A stretch of 15,522 bases of DNA from JBIOYL01 sp044870185 (GTDB lineage: Bacteria; Actinomycetota; CALGFH01): assembly GCA_044870185.1 (NCBI GenBank), contig JBIOYL010000045.1, positions 1-15,522 on the forward strand, in the 5' to 3' direction. Of this stretch, positions 13,823-15,522 are shown piece by piece (the stretch's first letter is position 1; each line of letters begins with the position of its first letter). The notes beneath the pieces were generated by a model. The model was not told the DNA's origin and searched no databases. It saw nothing but the letters and a program-made list of their open reading frames with translations. Made by a program: the position numbers and the translations under genes.

Positions 13823-14308
13823 TCATCGGGGGCTAGTGGAGCGGGCGCGCCACAGGTCGCGGTCCATCAGCGCCCAGAACCGCTCCAGGCCACTGCGGCC
13901 GAGGGGCTGAAGTCGACCAGCAGCGCTGGTGGCTGCCGCCGAGCCCCGAAGGTCCACTCCCAGCGGCCCGCGAAGCTGGCATGCAGGTGCCCCCAGCCGC
14001 CAGGCGATCGTGGTGACCGGTGCCGCGTCGGGATCGGGCGCGTCGTTATCGAGCACCCATGCGCCCGGGCCGAACGCCGGGGGCGTGGAGGCCTCGCCGC
14101 GGCGTCGGATCGACCAGGCACCGGGCGCCGGCTCCCACAGGTACTCGTCGTCGCCGAGTCGCCCGCTCCCCTGCCTGGAGCCGAGCGGCGTCCCCGTGGG
14201 GAGGCTTGCCGGCGAGGCCAGTCCCTCCAGCCGCGCCTGGGCGAGCTCGCGGGCGCAGTCGAGCTGGTCGACGAGCAGGCCCAGGCGGTCGGTTCGCAGG
14301 TTCGCCAT
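13823..14308 (-). pseudogene. DinB-superfamily-like gene with two compensating frameshifts
   Basis: The open frame gives 161 residues. The first 106 resemble DinB-like four-helix proteins (LLVDQLDCARELAQARLEGL, then DDEYLWEPAPGAWSIRRRGE and PVTTIAWRLG). After G106 the expected GHLHASFAGRWEWTFG, containing the conserved metal-site histidine, lies in the next frame down to about 13889; then LERFWALMDRDLW resumes in the first frame. An extra base in the C run at 13990-13994 and a missing one at about 13888-13889 account for this. As written the protein lacks that histidine. The usual C-terminal helices of the family are also absent. An insert (about 31-52) separates the first helix from DDEYLWEP. 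The ATG has GAAGGAAC upstream. Confidence 0.62.
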
Positions 14309-14540
14309 GTCGGTTCCTTCGCGGTCGCGCCGTTCGCGCGGTCCATACCGCCTCCGCTTACCCTACGCACCGTGGTCGTGGGCCGCCATGGCGTTCACGT
14401 CGGGCGCGTCCGAATGGCTGCTGACCTGCGAGTACACGCCAGTTCGCTCCGTCGACGGGGCGTTGCTCGCCCGAGGCGGGCTCTGGAGAATGGGTGCGGC
14501 CGACCGGGTCGACCACCACCGACCACGACTGGGGACCGCA
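14309..14540. other. Divergent spacer between the DinB-like gene and menG
   Basis: No gene is supported here. It must hold promoters for both neighbours, but I see no convincing hexamer pair on either strand. Confidence 0.3.
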
Positions 14541-15335
14541 GTGACCAGCACGCCAGCAGCCGAGCGGACCGCAGCGGGTGTTCGCCGCATGTTCGACCGG
14601 GTGGCGCCGCGCTACGACCTGGCCAACACGGTGTTCTCGTTCGGTCAGGACCGGGCCTGGCGGCACGCGGCCGCGGTCGCCAGCGAGCTGGCGCCGGGGG
14701 AGGTCGCGGTCGACGTCGCCTGCGGGACCGGGGCGCTCACCGGCGAGCTGGCCCGGATCCAGCCGCAGGCGGTCGTGGTCGGCGTGGACTTCTCCGCCGA
14801 GATGCTGCGCCGGGCCCGGCCGGGTCCGGATCACGCCGGCGGCCGCCGGCAGGCGCGGCGGTCGACCGAGGTGCCACCGCCCCGGCCGGCCGGCTACGCC
14901 ATCGCCGACGCGCTCGCCCTGCCGTTCGCCGACGGCTCGGCCGACCTCGTCACCATCGCGTTCGGGCTGCGCAACCTGCCCGAGCCGGGCTCCGGCCTGC
15001 TCGAGTTCCGCCGGGTGCTCCGCCCCGGTGGCCGGCTGGTCGTGTGCGAGTTCTCCCGCCCGGTCGTGCCCGGCGTGCGCCAGGTGTACGAGCGCTACCT
15101 GACCCAGCTGATGCCGGTGGCGGCCCGGCGGCTCACCTCCGACCCGGAAGCGTACGCCTACCTGGCCCGCTCGATCGGCGCCTGGCCGGACCAGGAGGGG
15201 TTCGCCCGCTGGCTCCAGGACGCCGGGTTCGAGCGGGTGCGCTGGCGCAACCTGACCGGCGGGATCGTGGCCCTGCACCGGGGCGGCGTCCCAAGGCGAG
15301 GCGTTGGCCCGACGGCTAGAGCTCGGTGGCGATGA
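14541..15335 (+). CDS. menG: Demethylmenaquinone methyltransferase (MenG/UbiE)
   Basis: A 264-residue SAM-dependent methyltransferase that makes the last step of menaquinone synthesis, adding the ring methyl group. UbiE signatures are clear: RYDLANTVFSFGQDRAWR (24-41), the SAM motif DVACGTG (58-64), DFSAEML (83-89), FGLRNLPEP (141-149), RVLRPGGRLVVCEFSRP (158-173) and NLTGGIVALHRG (237-248). Residues 92-117 are an Arg/Pro-rich insert between the acidic loop and the next strand. The C-terminal 16 residues after HRGG look unrelated to the family. The GTG start follows GGGGA. Menaquinol from this pathway is the likely substrate of the b6f-like complex in this window, although the gene is not in that operon. 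Confidence 0.93.
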   Translation: MTSTPAAERTAAGVRRMFDRVAPRYDLANTVFSFGQDRAWRHAAAVASELAPGEVAVDVACGTGALTGELARIQPQAVVVGVDFSAEMLRRARPGPDHAGGRRQARRSTEVPPPRPAGYAIADALALPFADGSADLVTIAFGLRNLPEPGSGLLEFRRVLRPGGRLVVCEFSRPVVPGVRQVYERYLTQLMPVAARRLTSDPEAYAYLARSIGAWPDQEGFARWLQDAGFERVRWRNLTGGIVALHRGGVPRRGVGPTARARWR

Positions 15336-15522
15336 GCTCGCTCATGCTCTCGAAGTAGCGAGCGTGGGTGCGTTCGAGCGCTGCCCGCGACGGGGACCAG
15401 AGCAGCACGACCTCGACCTCGGGGTGCTCGCGCTGGGCAAACTCCTGCTGGAAGCGCTCCCGTGAAGCGCGAGCACCCTTCGAGCAACCCGAGGTCCTCG
15501 ACCGCCGGCGGTTTGGTCTTGC
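15316..15522 (-). CDS. C-terminal part of an unknown protein (5' end outside the window)
   Basis: On the minus strand the last 50 or so residues read ERFQQEFAQREHPEVEVVLLW, then ALERTHARYFESMSELIATEL and a TAG stop at 15316-15318. The composition is protein-like and I recognise no family. Upstream of GARASRERF the frame becomes unlikely (Arg/Ser-rich), whereas the neighbouring frame gives VEDLGLLEG; dropping one base from the CCC at 15476-15478 would join them. The gene converges on menG and overlaps its 3' end by 20 bases. Confidence 0.5.
   Translation of the reverse strand, partial: ARPNRRRSRTSGCSKGARASRERFQQEFAQREHPEVEVVLLWSPSRAALERTHARYFESMSELIATEL

Noticed and set aside
13929..14540. 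Upstream extension of the menG frame by over 200 codons
   Set aside because: It is antisense to the DinB-like gene and low in protein character; UbiE similarity begins right after the GTG at 14541.
1..15522. CRISPR arrays, rRNA genes, transposases or phage genes
   Set aside because: None was seen: there are no regularly spaced repeats with unique spacers, no rRNA signatures and no recombinase motifs.

Overview
The window is very GC-rich DNA with GTG starts and GTGA/ATGA overlaps. It carries a split, cytochrome b6f-like quinol:cytochrome c reductase, a System II cytochrome c maturation set and a menaquinone methyltransferase. This mix suggests an uncultured high-GC actinomycete-type bacterium, probably a deep branch (Rubrobacter/Thermoleophilia-like or a neighbouring phylum), because mainstream Actinobacteria normally have a fused cytochrome b (QcrB). 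The taxonomic call is an inference from gene content only.

Layout. (1) 1-1055, accessory edge: the 3' half of a tRNA-Thr(GGT) on the minus strand, then a vapBC toxin-antitoxin pair. (2) 1131-5842, minus strand: a seven-gene respiratory operon. In transcription order it encodes a small two-helix membrane protein, a 2[4Fe-4S] ferredoxin, cytochrome b6-like protein, a subunit IV-like protein with a long Ala/Pro-rich N-terminus, a Rieske protein with a Tat signal, a membrane-anchored monohaem cytochrome c, and an unknown membrane protein. (3) 5843-6160: a divergent control region with a candidate promoter for the operon and GC-rich 31-bp repeats. (4) 6161-10302, plus strand: thioredoxin-like ResA/TlpA, CcdA, ResB and CcsB, a complete System II cytochrome c assembly line. 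(5) 10303-12990: gene remnants and small genes, namely a deleted SgcJ/EcaC-like gene, a truncated ICMT-like methyltransferase, DoxX, a truncated PadR regulator and a frameshifted HAAS-like membrane protein, closed by a 16-bp perfect hairpin. (6) 12991-15522: a small divergent ORF, an Lrp/AsnC regulator, a frameshifted DinB-like gene, menG/ubiE and the 3' end of an unknown minus-strand gene.

The core works as one unit. MenG makes menaquinone, the b6f-like complex oxidises menaquinol, the Rieske protein and cytochrome c receive the electrons, and ResA-CcdA-ResB-CcsB attach haem to the cytochrome c CxxCH motif. The most interesting point is a b6-type cysteine (the residue that holds haem c_n in b6f) in the same operon as a dedicated ferredoxin, which hints at a ferredoxin-to-quinone route.

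A second pattern is that the flanking genes carry single-base homopolymer indels, two of them as compensating pairs, while about 9 kb of respiratory genes are intact.
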